A stretch of DNA of 43,140 nucleotides, taken from assembly GCF_014737315.1 (NCBI RefSeq), contig NZ_JPUF01000036.1, positions 1 through 43,140 on the forward strand. Reading direction: 5' to 3'. Origin of the DNA: Treponema zioleckii. GTDB lineage: Bacteria > Spirochaetota > Spirochaetia > Treponematales > Treponemataceae. Under the pieces are notes generated by a model. That model was not told where the DNA came from, searched no databases, and saw nothing but the letters and a program-made list of their open reading frames with translations. Shown here piece by piece: positions 15,435-24,131 of the stretch. Positions within the stretch are counted from its first letter, which is position 1; every line of letters begins with the position of its first letter. A program made the translations under genes and the position numbers.

Positions 15435-17456
15435 TTACTTTCCAGCTTCTTTTAGCTTAAAGCAGTCTTGAGCTTTTTTACTAAACTCCAAAATCACGTC
15501 CTTGTCGTTCTTACACGTCATAATCGTGCCGTAAATGTAGGCGTGGTCAATGTCTTCTTTGTTTTCGTCGGTCGTGCCTTCCGGGAAAATAACTTTTTGG
15601 ATTGTCGTAAACTGTTTGTTGTCCGTAGGAATGCCGTTGAACGGCGAAATTTCGCGCATAAGCTGTGTCCAGAAATTCTTTGTTTCTTCAAGCGCGTCGT
15701 TCGCAGGCTTATTCTGGTAGCGAATCAAAAATGAAGTGTAATTTTCGGATTTTGGGTCTGTGTAAACGCCCATCGAAAGATTTTCGATTCCCAGTTTTCC
15801 ATCATTCTTCGTGTATCCGTTCGAAATAAAAAGTGTCGTGTCGTCATCAACTTTTAAAATTTCTTGTGGAAGCGAAAGTTCAATTTTATCAGTTTTGACT
15901 TCAAAAGTCGTTTCTCCGCGTTCAATTTTGATTGACGATTCAAAATCCGCGCTTCTAGGAGCATACTCGGCCGGAAGTTCAAGATATTCTTTCCATTCTT
16001 TTAGTTTTCCTTGATAGCTCATGTAGACAAAATCTGTCAAAAAATCCAAATCGTGGAAAGACTCGCTTTTTATGGTTTTTGTGGAACCAATCGAGTAAAT
16101 TACGAACAGGCCAGAAGGCAGTGGCAGTGCATACGTCAAAACCATGCAGTCGGCAAAGTCAATCGAAAAATAATTTACGAGCCATGTCCTACCAAAAAAA
16201 TCTTTGTGCGTATCTGTCTTTACGGGTTCGCCGAGCGATGTTATCTGAATTTTTTCGCCAGCCATCGTTCGGTTCAAGTTCGTCGCTTTTGCAAGATAGT
16301 CCATGTAGATTTTTGGGTTTGACACCAAATCTTTCATAGAAATATCGTCTGGCTTTTTGATGACTGAAAAAACTTGATTCATCATTCTGCCAAATTCTAC
16401 GTATCCATTGTTTTCTAGTCTGTAAGTATTGAGTTTTGCTGGTTTTGCCCAGTCCCAGTGGCCGGTTTCTCCGAGATACAAAACATACGGAAAGTCAATT
16501 CTGTAGGTGCTCGAAAGAAATTCAGCCTTGCCTGAGCTGTTGTCAAAACTTTTTGGACTGGTCGGAGAGTAGTCCTTGCGGATATCTTCAATTATTTCTT
16601 CGATATTTTTGTTGTGAATCTTTGTGAGCGATTTTTGCAAATCGTTCAGTTTTTTTGGAAGTTTAATTTCGGTCTTTGATTCGTGATAAAATTTCTGATT
16701 AAAAATATTCGGAATCACGTAGTTGAATCTTTTTGAAAACACACCGACATTCTTTTTTGCGGAAATTGCCTCTTCAATCGGTAGCGCATAATTTAGATTT
16801 TCGTTCTCGCTTTTCATCGTGATGATTCCGACAACCGTACCGTCCGCTTTGATTAGCGGGCCACCGGAGTTGCCCGGACTTGCCGCCGCAGAGAATCTTA
16901 GCCAGCGCCATTCACCGTTTTTTGACTCGTAAGTTTGGCTCGTAAAAACGCCGTCACGAATGATGATTCCTTCACCGTGCGCGTTTCCGACTGAGAAAAC
17001 TTGCGAATTCGGTTCGATTGATTTTGCGATTTGAAAACCGTTCTTTTTTTTGCCCTTAAAATTTTCTACCGTGAACGAAATAAAATCTCTGTCGGTGGAA
17101 AATGCCGTGATTTCGTCAATTTTGTAAACTTCGCCGTTAGTGTCGCGAATGTAATAATCTTTGTAGACGCTTTCGCCAAAGAGTGTTATTACGTGAGCGG
17201 CTGTAAAAAAAGTTCCGTCGCTCGTTCGGAAAGCCGTTCCAATCGGCACGTATTTGTCGTTTCGGATTGTAAAGTCGATTCTGTCGATTGGCAGCTCTCT
17301 TTCGTAAGTCACGTTTTTTGAATCTGTTTTTTCAACGACGACTTCAAAAACTGCTCCCATCACTTTTGCGTAGGTTTTTGAATCCAGCATTGATTGCGAA
17401 AAAAATTGTGTGAGCGAAAAAAGCCCAAGAATCGCAACAAAAATGATTTTTTTCAT
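15435..17456 (-). CDS. Exported trypsin-like serine protease (HtrA-like catalytic domain)
   Basis: A 673-residue protein with a Sec signal peptide (1-~22, ending near FSQS), so it acts in the periplasm or at the outer membrane. The S1/S1C triad is visible: His88 in FFTAAH, Asp124 in TDRDF and Ser197 in SPGNSGGP. The C-terminal ~450 residues match no domain I recognise; no PDZ domain is evident, unlike DegP/HtrA. The start ATG lies 5 nt after GGAG; the GTG two codons earlier is inside that ribosome site. The gene is downstream (minus strand) of the frameshifted sugar kinase by 31 nt, which suggests co-transcription. Substrates are unknown. Confidence 0.85.
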   Translation of the reverse strand: MKKIIFVAILGLFSLTQFFSQSMLDSKTYAKVMGAVFEVVVEKTDSKNVTYERELPIDRIDFTIRNDKYVPIGTAFRTSDGTFFTAAHVITLFGESVYKDYYIRDTNGEVYKIDEITAFSTDRDFISFTVENFKGKKKNGFQIAKSIEPNSQVFSVGNAHGEGIIIRDGVFTSQTYESKNGEWRWLRFSAAASPGNSGGPLIKADGTVVGIITMKSENENLNYALPIEEAISAKKNVGVFSKRFNYVIPNIFNQKFYHESKTEIKLPKKLNDLQKSLTKIHNKNIEEIIEDIRKDYSPTSPKSFDNSSGKAEFLSSTYRIDFPYVLYLGETGHWDWAKPAKLNTYRLENNGYVEFGRMMNQVFSVIKKPDDISMKDLVSNPKIYMDYLAKATNLNRTMAGEKIQITSLGEPVKTDTHKDFFGRTWLVNYFSIDFADCMVLTYALPLPSGLFVIYSIGSTKTIKSESFHDLDFLTDFVYMSYQGKLKEWKEYLELPAEYAPRSADFESSIKIERGETTFEVKTDKIELSLPQEILKVDDDTTLFISNGYTKNDGKLGIENLSMGVYTDPKSENYTSFLIRYQNKPANDALEETKNFWTQLMREISPFNGIPTDNKQFTTIQKVIFPEGTTDENKEDIDHAYIYGTIMTCKNDKDVILEFSKKAQDCFKLKEAGK

Positions 17457-17487
17457 CTTCACTCCATTTTTTATTTTTTCTGATTCT

Positions 17488-18421
17488 CTAAAAATCTTCT
17501 AATTTCAATTCTGCAAATTCTTTGTCCGTCAGAGTTGAGCCTTTTTTGCTTACGAGTTTTGAGGCAACCAAATTTCCAACAGAAACGGCATTTTTTAGGG
17601 ATTTGCCGAGTTTTAATGCGGCGATTACAGAACCAAAATGCGAGTCGCCCGCTCCAATCGTATCTGTTACCGTCGTTTTTACGGACGGAATCATTCCCAT
17701 CTCTTTTGTGCCCGCATCAAAGAAAAACGCTCCGTCAGAGCCACAAGTTATGATAACATGATTTTTAGTTGATTCATAGATTTTTTCTGCCGCGGACAAA
17801 ACGTCTTTTTGCTGCGTGTAATTTAGAGCTTCGTCTTTATTCAAATGAATCACCGGATTGCAGGCAAAAATTCTTTTCATAAGCGGTTCCTTCAAGAACA
17901 TGATTCTCGGTGCCGGTGCGAAAAACAAAGTGAATTTTGAACCTATTTTTTTTGTGGAAATTAAAAATTTCTTCTATATATTCTATTTCGTTTTCTGCCG
18001 TTGATTCTTCAAGTTCAAGTCCGCAAATGTATGCGCTGTCAATTTTGCTAAAATCAATCTCCGAAAAATTTGCCCTGTCAAATTTGTACTCGGCTCCGTG
18101 CCTGCACATAAAACTTCGTTCGCCGTTTGAGTCAACCAGGCAGTAGCAGCATCCGTTTTCTTCTTTTGATTCCGCGAAGATTTTTATGTTTCTTTCGCAA
18201 AGTGATTTTTTTACGAAATCTCCGTAAATTCCGTTGCCGACCGGCGAGCAGAGCGTGTAGGGAATTGCAAAGTGCCGTAAAATTTCTGATACGTTAAATG
18301 CGCATCCTCCCAGATTCACTTCCTGAGAAGAAAAAACAATGTCTTCCCCTGTTTCTGGGAGCTTTGAAACGTTGATAATTACGTCGGCAACAGTGCTGCC
18401 AATAACTAGAGTCTCATTCAT
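17488..18421 (-). pseudogene. PfkB-family sugar kinase, frameshifted at an A8 tract
   Basis: A ribokinase/PfkB kinase in two frames. The N-terminal part (start ATG 18421, AAGGAAT upstream) has the glycine-rich substrate region NLGGCAFNVSEILRHF and continues to about codon 160. The C-terminal part carries DTIGAGDSHFGS, the PfkB signature with the catalytic Asp. The frames join at 17946-17953, eight T on the plus strand (eight A in the mRNA). Removing one A gives a continuous protein through HKKIGSKFTLFFAPAPRI. No other stop or damage is seen, so the break is recent, phase-variable or a sequence error. It sits 4 nt after the RluA-like gene, in an operon. Confidence 0.8.
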
Positions 18422-18425
18422 TTTT

Positions 18426-19121
18426 TTATTCCTTTGGATTTTCGAAAGAAAAGTAGTCTGGAAGTTCAACTTCAAATGCCGTTGTTTTTCCGTTTTCTTT
18501 TAATGTGAGTTTTTTTGAGCATAAAAGCAGATTTTTGATTTTCAACGCTTTTTTTGCCATTTTGTTCAGTTTGAAATTTCCGTGTTTGTCGTCACCAGCA
18601 ATCGGTGCGCCTGCTTTTGCAAGGTGAATCCTGATTTGGTGCATTCTGCCCGTTCCCAGTTTAAGGTGAATTTTTGAAAAGGTGAGCGATTTTGATTCAT
18701 CATTTTCGTTTTGCGAAGGAATTTCTGTAGTCCAAGTCTTTTCGACAGAAAAATGCGTTACGGCAGAAAGTTCACGCTTTCCTTTTGTAACGTTGTCTTG
18801 AATCGTTCCCTGTTTTTTTTCCTTGCCATTGAGCTGTGGAATGCCGAATGTTATAGCGATGTATTCTTTTTTGACATTTCCTCCCGCAATGTAGTTTATC
18901 CACTTTGCGGCGGCGGCAGGATTTTTTGCCACGACCATAAGACCGCAGGTTTCTTTGTCGAGTCTGTGAACGAGATGAAGTTTGTAGCCCATTTGCTTTG
19001 AAAGTTCCTCGTCGAGTGGGTGCGCGACTCCTTCTCCGCCTTGTACCGAAATGCCGGCCGGTTTGTTTATGATTATAATTTCGTTGTTTTCAAAAACGAT
19101 TGGAATATTATTCATTTGCAT
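18426..19121 (-). CDS. RluA-family RNA pseudouridine synthase
   Basis: Isomerises uridine to pseudouridine in rRNA or tRNA. The signature HRLDKETCGLMVVAKN is at about 52-67 with catalytic Asp55. LGTGRMHQIRIHLAKAG and PIAGDDKHG are later family motifs. It has 231 residues and no S4 domain, so it resembles the short RluA/RluC-like members; its exact target is uncertain. It begins at ATG 19121 or the ATG two codons on (19115). A TATAAT box (19125-19120) overlaps the first ATG, which would make 19115 the start if that box is used. It is divergent from the 19147 gene with only 25 bp between them. Confidence 0.88.
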   Translation of the reverse strand: MQMNNIPIVFENNEIIIINKPAGISVQGGEGVAHPLDEELSKQMGYKLHLVHRLDKETCGLMVVAKNPAAAAKWINYIAGGNVKKEYIAITFGIPQLNGKEKKQGTIQDNVTKGKRELSAVTHFSVEKTWTTEIPSQNENDESKSLTFSKIHLKLGTGRMHQIRIHLAKAGAPIAGDDKHGNFKLNKMAKKALKIKNLLLCSKKLTLKENGKTTAFEVELPDYFSFENPKE

Positions 19122-19146
19122 TATACTACTTTAAAAGGAAGTTTTT

Positions 19147-20340
19147 ATGAATAGGATTTTTGGGAATAAAATTTTTATTTTTCTTTTCCTCGTTTTTTCT
19201 TTTGGATTTGCCCATGCGGAGCTGGTTACTTCCGATGAATTTGGCTATTCGATTGATTTTCCAGAAGGTTTTGAGATTCAGGACATGAGCGAAGACCAGA
19301 CTATCGTTGTGTTTTCCCATTCCTCGTTGAATTTGGACGTGCTTTTGAGGGCTTGGCCTGAAGGCCAGTTCAAGAATGCAAAAGAGGCGATGAATGATAC
19401 GATGAAGCGTCTCGGTGCGGAATTTGACACTTCCGAGGTGGAATGGCGAAAGCAGAAGTGCGTCGTTACGAATTTTAAGTCGGCAAAACTCAGCGAACGA
19501 GGAATTTCAATCGGGTGGGGGGCCGGTGTGCCCGTTCCCGAAAAAAAAGGAATACTTACGGTTCTAGCCTACTCGCCTGAAAGTCAGGCTTTTGACACCG
19601 AGCAAATGATGATTTCGGTGCTGGACGCAATTTTTATTGATAAGGGCAGTTTTTCGGAGCCAGGACTTATTACGACGCTTGCCTTTCCAAGCGAGGGCAA
19701 AAAGGATGTTGCGCTAAAAATCGCCGGAAAGTCTATAAAGACAACTCTCGATAATGTTGATTCTAAGGCCAGCCAATTTTTGATTGACCGCGAATTTGAT
19801 GTTTTTAAGTATTATGCGGCCACAAAGTCGCCTTTGATGTATGACGCATGGATTCGTTTTTACAGGCTGATTGCCCGTGACAGTCTCGGAAGGCTAAAAA
19901 AGGCTTCGTTTGATATTTGGTCTGCTCTGCAGGCTGAATCGATGAAAAAAGATGCTTTGAATCCAGATGCAGCCCTTGCGCAAATCCTTCTGAACTGGGT
20001 TCAGGAATTTGATTATGAACGTGTTTCTGCAAAGACTGACAAAGCCGATTTTACGAATTTGCCAGATGTTTTGGCTGGGCGCGGAAGTGACTGCGATTCT
20101 CGAAGTATGCTTCTTGCGGTTATCTTAAAGAATTGCGGAATGGACACTTGTATGTTCGTAAGCGAAATTTATAGTCATGCAATGTTTGGGATTTGTCTTT
20201 CTGATAAGGAAGGTCAAAAAATCAAAGTTGATGATAAAGAATATCTTGTGGGCGAAACGACTGCGAAAAATCTTACGCTCGGAAAAATTGACGCTCAGAT
20301 GCAAGACCGTTCAAAATGGCGTGCTATTGAAATGTATTGA
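19147..20340 (+). CDS. Exported transglutaminase-like protein
   Basis: A 397-residue secreted protein with a clear signal peptide (1-~23, ending FGFAHA). The N-terminal part (about 25-165) resembles small lipid- or ligand-binding domains (FPEGFEI...). The C-terminal part has the transglutaminase-like cysteine fold pattern: Cys316 in GRGSDCDSRSMLLAVIL, His344 in YSHAMF, and an acidic residue near 370 in YLVGETT. These are the expected Cys-His-Asp/Glu order and spacing, so a periplasmic cysteine peptidase or cross-linking enzyme is plausible. An AAAGGAAG ribosome site and a TATACT -10 (19122-19127) lie just upstream. It ends at a terminator. Confidence 0.7.
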   Translation: MNRIFGNKIFIFLFLVFSFGFAHAELVTSDEFGYSIDFPEGFEIQDMSEDQTIVVFSHSSLNLDVLLRAWPEGQFKNAKEAMNDTMKRLGAEFDTSEVEWRKQKCVVTNFKSAKLSERGISIGWGAGVPVPEKKGILTVLAYSPESQAFDTEQMMISVLDAIFIDKGSFSEPGLITTLAFPSEGKKDVALKIAGKSIKTTLDNVDSKASQFLIDREFDVFKYYAATKSPLMYDAWIRFYRLIARDSLGRLKKASFDIWSALQAESMKKDALNPDAALAQILLNWVQEFDYERVSAKTDKADFTNLPDVLAGRGSDCDSRSMLLAVILKNCGMDTCMFVSEIYSHAMFGICLSDKEGQKIKVDDKEYLVGETTAKNLTLGKIDAQMQDRSKWRAIEMY

Positions 20341-20345
20341 TTTTA

Positions 20346-20369
20346 ATGGGGCGGATGCCCCCATTTTTT
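20346..20369 (+). terminator. Terminator after the transglutaminase-like gene
   Basis: TGGGGC (20347-20352) pairs with GCCCC(C)A (20357-20363), followed by six T. Confidence 0.8.
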
Positions 20370-20407
20370 ATTCGGTTTGATTTTTATTTCTATATTTTAC
20401 AAAATCA

Positions 20408-20487
20408 AGCTGTGCTCCAGTATCGGACTAGACCCGATAACCGTTGCAGCTGAATCTGTTAAAGCTTGCCGTGCCGGGCACGGCAAG
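20408..20487. other. Structured non-coding segment between convergent genes
   Basis: AGCTG (20408-20412) pairs with CAGCT (20447-20451) and encloses TATCGG/CCGATA (20421-20426, 20434-20439). A perfect 11-bp palindrome, CTTGCCGTGCC and its complement, follows at 20465-20487. It may be the 3' end structure of the HTH-PtsN transcript, but it has no T-run on either strand. Confidence 0.45.
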
Positions 20488-20512
20488 TGGTTATAGAAGC
20501 TCTGCATTCGTC

Positions 20513-21163
20513 CTATTCGTTTGTAAGAATGTTGTATGCTTCGAGTGGGTTTGTAGAGTTCAAAAGAGAATCTCTTACTTCGCGCTGCTTGAGTTTAGAG
20601 CTAAAGAAACTCAATGTCTGCAAATAATATGAATGCTGGTTGTAAGCGGCTGCAATCATAATCAGGAGGCGAACCGGCGTGTCGTCAATTGCCTGAAAGT
20701 CAATCAACTCGTTTTTGCAGATTCCGACGCTCATTACCAAATCAGTGACTGACGAAAGTCTTACGTGCGGAATTGCAAGTCCGCGTCCGATTGCGGTTGA
20801 CATGAGCTCTTCGCGTTTAAGAATTTCGCGAACAAGTTCGCTTCCGTCTTTTATTTGTGGTGCAGTTGCAAGATTTTGGGCAAGCTCTACGATTGCATCT
20901 CTTTTTGTTGAATGGTCGATATAAATGATTCTGTCAGGAGAAAGAATGTTCTTAACGCGAACCTGCTGTACTGTTTCAGTCTGTTTTACAGGTGATGAAA
21001 GGCGTGCGTTTACCCATTTTTCGATTTCTGATTTTTTGAATCGCCATACAGTGCCGATTTTCCCAGCTGGAATTTCGCCTTTCTGTGCCCAGTCGTAAAC
21101 TGTGCGCTCTGAAACTCTTAAATATTTTGCTACTTCTTCAATCGTAAGAATATCGTCTTCCAA
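20513..21163 (-). CDS. HTH (excisionase-type) and PTS EIIA (PtsN-like) fusion regulator
   Basis: Residues about 5-52 are a MerR/excisionase-type DNA-binding helix-turn-helix (LTIEEVAKYLRVSERTVYDWA, basic RFKKSEIEKW). Residues about 70-216 are a PTS EIIA fructose/nitrogen-type domain with the phospho-acceptor His133 in GLAIPHVRLS. The fusion suggests a transcription factor controlled by PTS phosphorylation. Spirochaetes often lack sugar PTS transporters, so the role is probably purely regulatory. The start is taken as TTG 21163 because AAGGAG lies 8 nt before it; the longer frame to 21220 has no ribosome site. No other PTS gene is in the window. Confidence 0.88.
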   Translation of the reverse strand: MEDDILTIEEVAKYLRVSERTVYDWAQKGEIPAGKIGTVWRFKKSEIEKWVNARLSSPVKQTETVQQVRVKNILSPDRIIYIDHSTKRDAIVELAQNLATAPQIKDGSELVREILKREELMSTAIGRGLAIPHVRLSSVTDLVMSVGICKNELIDFQAIDDTPVRLLIMIAAAYNQHSYYLQTLSFFSSKLKQREVRDSLLNSTNPLEAYNILTNE

Positions 21164-21448
21164 GATAAATCTCCTTTTATTTTCTTTAATTCGTATTTTC
21201 CAACAAGGGAAGTTCCCCAAAAATCATTTGTATTATTTTGCAAGGTTTGCGGTTTGTTGTCAAGATATGCGAGATTTTGCACGTATTTCTTTTTTCTGTT
21301 GTGTTTTTGTACAATCCATGACTTTTTAGAGCATTTTTACGTCTGTTAGTAAACAACAGAACTATTTATTATGATAATACATAATTAATAATTTGCAATC
21401 AAAAAATAGTGTTTCTGTGTATAAAAATCTGATTCGAGAAATATAAAA

Positions 21449-21556
21449 TTAAAAAAAAAGTTGACCAAAAATCAGCTCTGACGGTGCATCTGCAAACCGA
21501 ACGGAAACATTCGTTCTGCCGTTTTCGTCAGTGTATAAAATTATTTCGTTTTCCAT
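21449..21556 (-). pseudogene. rhuM: RhuM-family fragment (N-terminal remnant)
   Basis: A 35-codon frame begins MENEIILYTDENGRTNVSVRF, cut here to the first 21 residues: MENEIILYT then DENGRTNVSV. This is the typical start of RhuM/virulence-family proteins, which normally continue with a WLTQ...ELF DNA-binding segment and run over 300 residues. Here it breaks off after RFAD and ends at a stop within an A-rich tract. It is a deletion remnant, left 25 nt past the ankyrin gene. The surrounding 21164-21448 stretch is very A/T-rich and shows no other gene. Confidence 0.55.
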
Positions 21557-21580
21557 TTTATTCTCTCTTGGCGTTGCCTT

Positions 21581-23089
21581 CTACCAGTTGTCTGTCATGT
21601 CAAAAAGCTCAACGTGGGCTTCTTCCTGAAAAGTGGATTTTTCTGGAACTTTGGCGGTTTGAACTTCAACTTTTTCTGTATTTTCTATAATCGAGGAAAT
21701 GTTTCGTTCCGAATCTTTTTCGGCAACTTTTTCAACATCTTTCTTTTCAGCAGGTTTGACTTTCTGATTCAATTCTTTTTTAGTTACCGATTTTGCTATC
21801 GATTTGTCTATAGATTTAGCGACCGGAGGCTCGATTTTTTGAATCTCACTGATTTCGGCAGTTTTTGGCGTGAGAAGCTCTATTATGCGGTGGTATTTTT
21901 TAACTTCGTTAGGCGTGAAATTCGGACGCGGTTCAGGAAAATAACTCTGGAACACTTCAAGCGCTATCATCTCGTTCTTGTTTTTCAGCGTAATATCAGC
22001 GCCATGTGAACATAAAAGTTCAACTGCCGAAAGAATGTTTTCAATTTTTTCTTCGTGAGCCACAGCTTCAAGAAGCGGAGTATTTCCGTAGTAGTTAAAT
22101 TTGTTAACGTCGGGACTGTACTCAAGCAGAACGGATGCAAGCTGCAGGGCAAAAGGCGAAGTTCCTCTTGAAATGGCATCCGCAGCGTAATGCACGGCTG
22201 TCTGTTGCCAGTAATCACCGGCATTCAAATCAAATCCAAATTCAATCAGCTTTTTTAATATTGAAACATTTGCCTCAAGGCTTTTCATCTCCTTCTTTTC
22301 AAAAAGCTCCATTATAAGCGTCCTGTCAGGGTGGGTATATGAACAGAACATGTGCGCAGGCTTTACGCCGTTTTCAAGCAGCAAGAGAGTCATTTTTTCA
22401 TAATCATCGTTATGCAGGGCAAGCTGAATCGGCTGAACGCAGTCCGAATCTTTGTTTTCACTGCCGCTAAAATCAACTCCGTGCGAAATAAGGTTTTTTA
22501 CTGCAGAATACCTGTTTCCCTGAATGGCAAAAGCAAGCGGTGAAGCCTGAATGCGAAGGTAAGCTGAGGAAGCCTGGTTTCTTTTTTTTGCAAAAATACT
22601 TTTGGTAAAAAGAACCGGCTTTCCAGTTTGTTCATCTAGCGGAACAAAATTTGCATCAGCACCGGAATCAAGCAACAAAGTGATTATTTTGTTTGACTTG
22701 TCGTTTTCGTCATCAAGGCAGGCAAGAGAAAGTGCTGAAAATTCTTTTGAAGTCTCGTTCGGATTCTGCCCCTTTTTAAGCAGCTTACGAACTTTTCTTA
22801 CATTGTTCTTTTCAACAGCGCGCACGAGCGGCGTAAGTTCCTTTTTAAAGTTCCGCGCTTCTTTCCACTCTGAAAAACTGTCGGAAATACTGGAAAAAAT
22901 TCCACCGATAATCATCAGTCCTAACGGAAGACAAAAACTTAGTCCGAACACAATCCTTGCAACAGTCTTTACAGTTCCAGATGCAAAAATAAGAATCACG
23001 CCTGAAACAAGGGCTGTAAGTCCGAAAAACAGGAGCCACCCTATAATCTCAAAAAGAATGGAAAAATCTGCGTCTAACGGAGCACCCAT
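21581..23089 (-). CDS. Membrane-anchored ankyrin-repeat protein
   Basis: 502 residues. Two N-terminal hydrophobic helices (about 12-36 and 40-65) anchor it. About residues 85-400 form ankyrin repeats (SALSLACLDDENDKSN, LLLDSGADANFV, QTAVHYAAD, GNTPLLEAVAHEEK, LLCSHGADITLKN are repeat-like pieces). The last ~85 residues are Lys/Glu/Val-rich low complexity (KKELNQKVKPAEKKDVEKV), probably disordered. The repeats would bind partner proteins; the side of the membrane is not certain. AAGGAAG precedes the ATG. The partner is unknown. Confidence 0.85.
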   Translation of the reverse strand: MGAPLDADFSILFEIIGWLLFFGLTALVSGVILIFASGTVKTVARIVFGLSFCLPLGLMIIGGIFSSISDSFSEWKEARNFKKELTPLVRAVEKNNVRKVRKLLKKGQNPNETSKEFSALSLACLDDENDKSNKIITLLLDSGADANFVPLDEQTGKPVLFTKSIFAKKRNQASSAYLRIQASPLAFAIQGNRYSAVKNLISHGVDFSGSENKDSDCVQPIQLALHNDDYEKMTLLLLENGVKPAHMFCSYTHPDRTLIMELFEKKEMKSLEANVSILKKLIEFGFDLNAGDYWQQTAVHYAADAISRGTSPFALQLASVLLEYSPDVNKFNYYGNTPLLEAVAHEEKIENILSAVELLCSHGADITLKNKNEMIALEVFQSYFPEPRPNFTPNEVKKYHRIIELLTPKTAEISEIQKIEPPVAKSIDKSIAKSVTKKELNQKVKPAEKKDVEKVAEKDSERNISSIIENTEKVEVQTAKVPEKSTFQEEAHVELFDMTDNW

Positions 23090-23132
23090 ATAAACACTTC
23101 CTTTTTTTAATTATTTTTTTTAAATTAGAGGT

Positions 23133-23236
23133 GTTCGAGAACTTCAGCTTTTCGAACAGCTTCCAAATAAAACTGAGTTTTTGCAAGGCTTTAGCCTGAA
23201 AAAACTCGCATAGACCTGGAGGAAACATAGGTTTCC
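23133..23236. repeat. Hairpin-rich palindromic element (divergent family member)
   Basis: Serial hairpins: GTTCGA (23133-23138) with TCGAAC (23152-23157), GAGTTTTT (23175-23182) with AAAAACTC (23200-23207) including an inner GGCT/AGCC, and GGAAAC (23221-23226) with GTTTCC (23231-23236). The order and the GAGTTTT/AAAACTC core match the elements at 3670-3759. It lies in the spacer upstream of both the ankyrin gene (minus) and the lipoprotein gene (plus). Confidence 0.55.
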
Positions 23237-23345
23237 GAACAGTTCAGATTATACAGCAAAAATCTTGTTCCTGCATAATCAGACCGTGGAATTTGCAGAA
23301 ACTTTAAAAATCCTTTTCTCATTCATCAGCAAACAGGAGCCAATT

Positions 23346-23753
23346 TTGAAAAAGCTTGTTTTATTATTTTGTTCGGCACAAATTCTTTTTAATGCGTCGT
23401 GTTCTTCCAACAAAAAGGTCGGTTCTACAGTCCGAAAAACGGTGACTGCCGAAGGAAAAACTTATGTGAAAAATCTGAAGATTTCTGAATGGAATGAATT
23501 TGACGCGCAGGGACGAAAGATTTGCACAAAATGCAACGGAAGCGAATTTCACTTTGATTACGACGAGACCGGGACTAAAATGCACACGACGAGCTTTCTT
23601 TCCTCAGAGAAAATCAGTGAATCGTGGAGCGAGCTTGATTCCAAAGGAAATAAAATCTATTTTAAAAACAGCGGCGGCTATGAAGAATGGTACGAATACA
23701 CTTTCTGGCAGGACGGAACCGTAAAGACCAAAACAACGTATACGGAAAAATGA
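23346..23753 (+). CDS. Small lipoprotein with repeated aromatic/charged motifs
   Basis: Start TTG 23346 with CAGGAG 5-7 nt upstream gives a 135-residue protein with a signal peptide and lipobox FNASC (Cys about 19), so it is membrane-anchored by lipid. The mature part has repeats of the form W-(x)-E-(Y/F/L)-D-x-x-G-x-K-(I)-x (SEWNEFDAQGRKI, SWSELDSKGNKI, EEWYEYTFWQDG). They resemble MORN/Rhs-like beta-hairpin repeats found in many Treponema lipoproteins. An in-frame extension to 23265 has no ribosome site and would bury the signal peptide. Function unknown. Confidence 0.7.
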   Translation: MKKLVLLFCSAQILFNASCSSNKKVGSTVRKTVTAEGKTYVKNLKISEWNEFDAQGRKICTKCNGSEFHFDYDETGTKMHTTSFLSSEKISESWSELDSKGNKIYFKNSGGYEEWYEYTFWQDGTVKTKTTYTEK

Positions 23754-23788
23754 AGTTCCTGAACAGAAAAACTTCGGTTTCCTACTTT

Positions 23789-23822
23789 CTAGTATAACAA
23801 ATACCAAATAAGTGTCATGGAA
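23789..23822 (+). repeat. Short dispersed CTAGTATAAC...GTCAT motif
   Basis: CTAGTATAACAAATA followed by CAAATAA and GTCATGG matches 42334-42366 (CTAGTATAACGAATA, then AAATAA and GTCATGC) and, less exactly, 30113-30146. All three lie just downstream of gene ends. Confidence 0.5.
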
Positions 23823-23870
23823 TGATTTTTTCTAAAATTACCAGACTTTCCGCACTACAGGCATGTTGAC

Positions 23871-24042
23871 GAAAAAATTGGCGGAACGAGAGCAAAAAAC
23901 GGCTTTTGTGAACGTTTGCAAGGTGAGCCGGTTTGTGGCGTCAATAAATTTCCTTGCGTCTTGCACCGCGTGAACAAAAACGGCTTTTTGCGGTAGTGCA
24001 GACAATTTTTACACTTACAAGTTTATACTGCGGAAGCCGTGA
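23871..24042. repeat. Dispersed intergenic repeat, copy 2
   Basis: Second copy of the element at 1-173, same orientation, mostly identical with scattered substitutions and a 2-nt indel near 24011. The remaining spacer to 24131 is A/T-rich and probably contains the promoter for the next gene. Confidence 0.8.
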
Positions 24043-24131
24043 GCTTTCCTCGCGTATCACTTTATCAATTCAGCAATTTTCTTTATAATTTTAGCTTGCA
24101 TTAAAAATAGAAAAATAGCAGGCAGTGTGGT

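Noticed and set aside
17946-17953. Programmed -1/+1 ribosomal frameshifting in the PfkB gene
   Set aside because: No downstream pseudoknot or Shine-Dalgarno-like stimulator is visible, and PfkB enzymes are not known to use it. Slippage, mutation or error is simpler.
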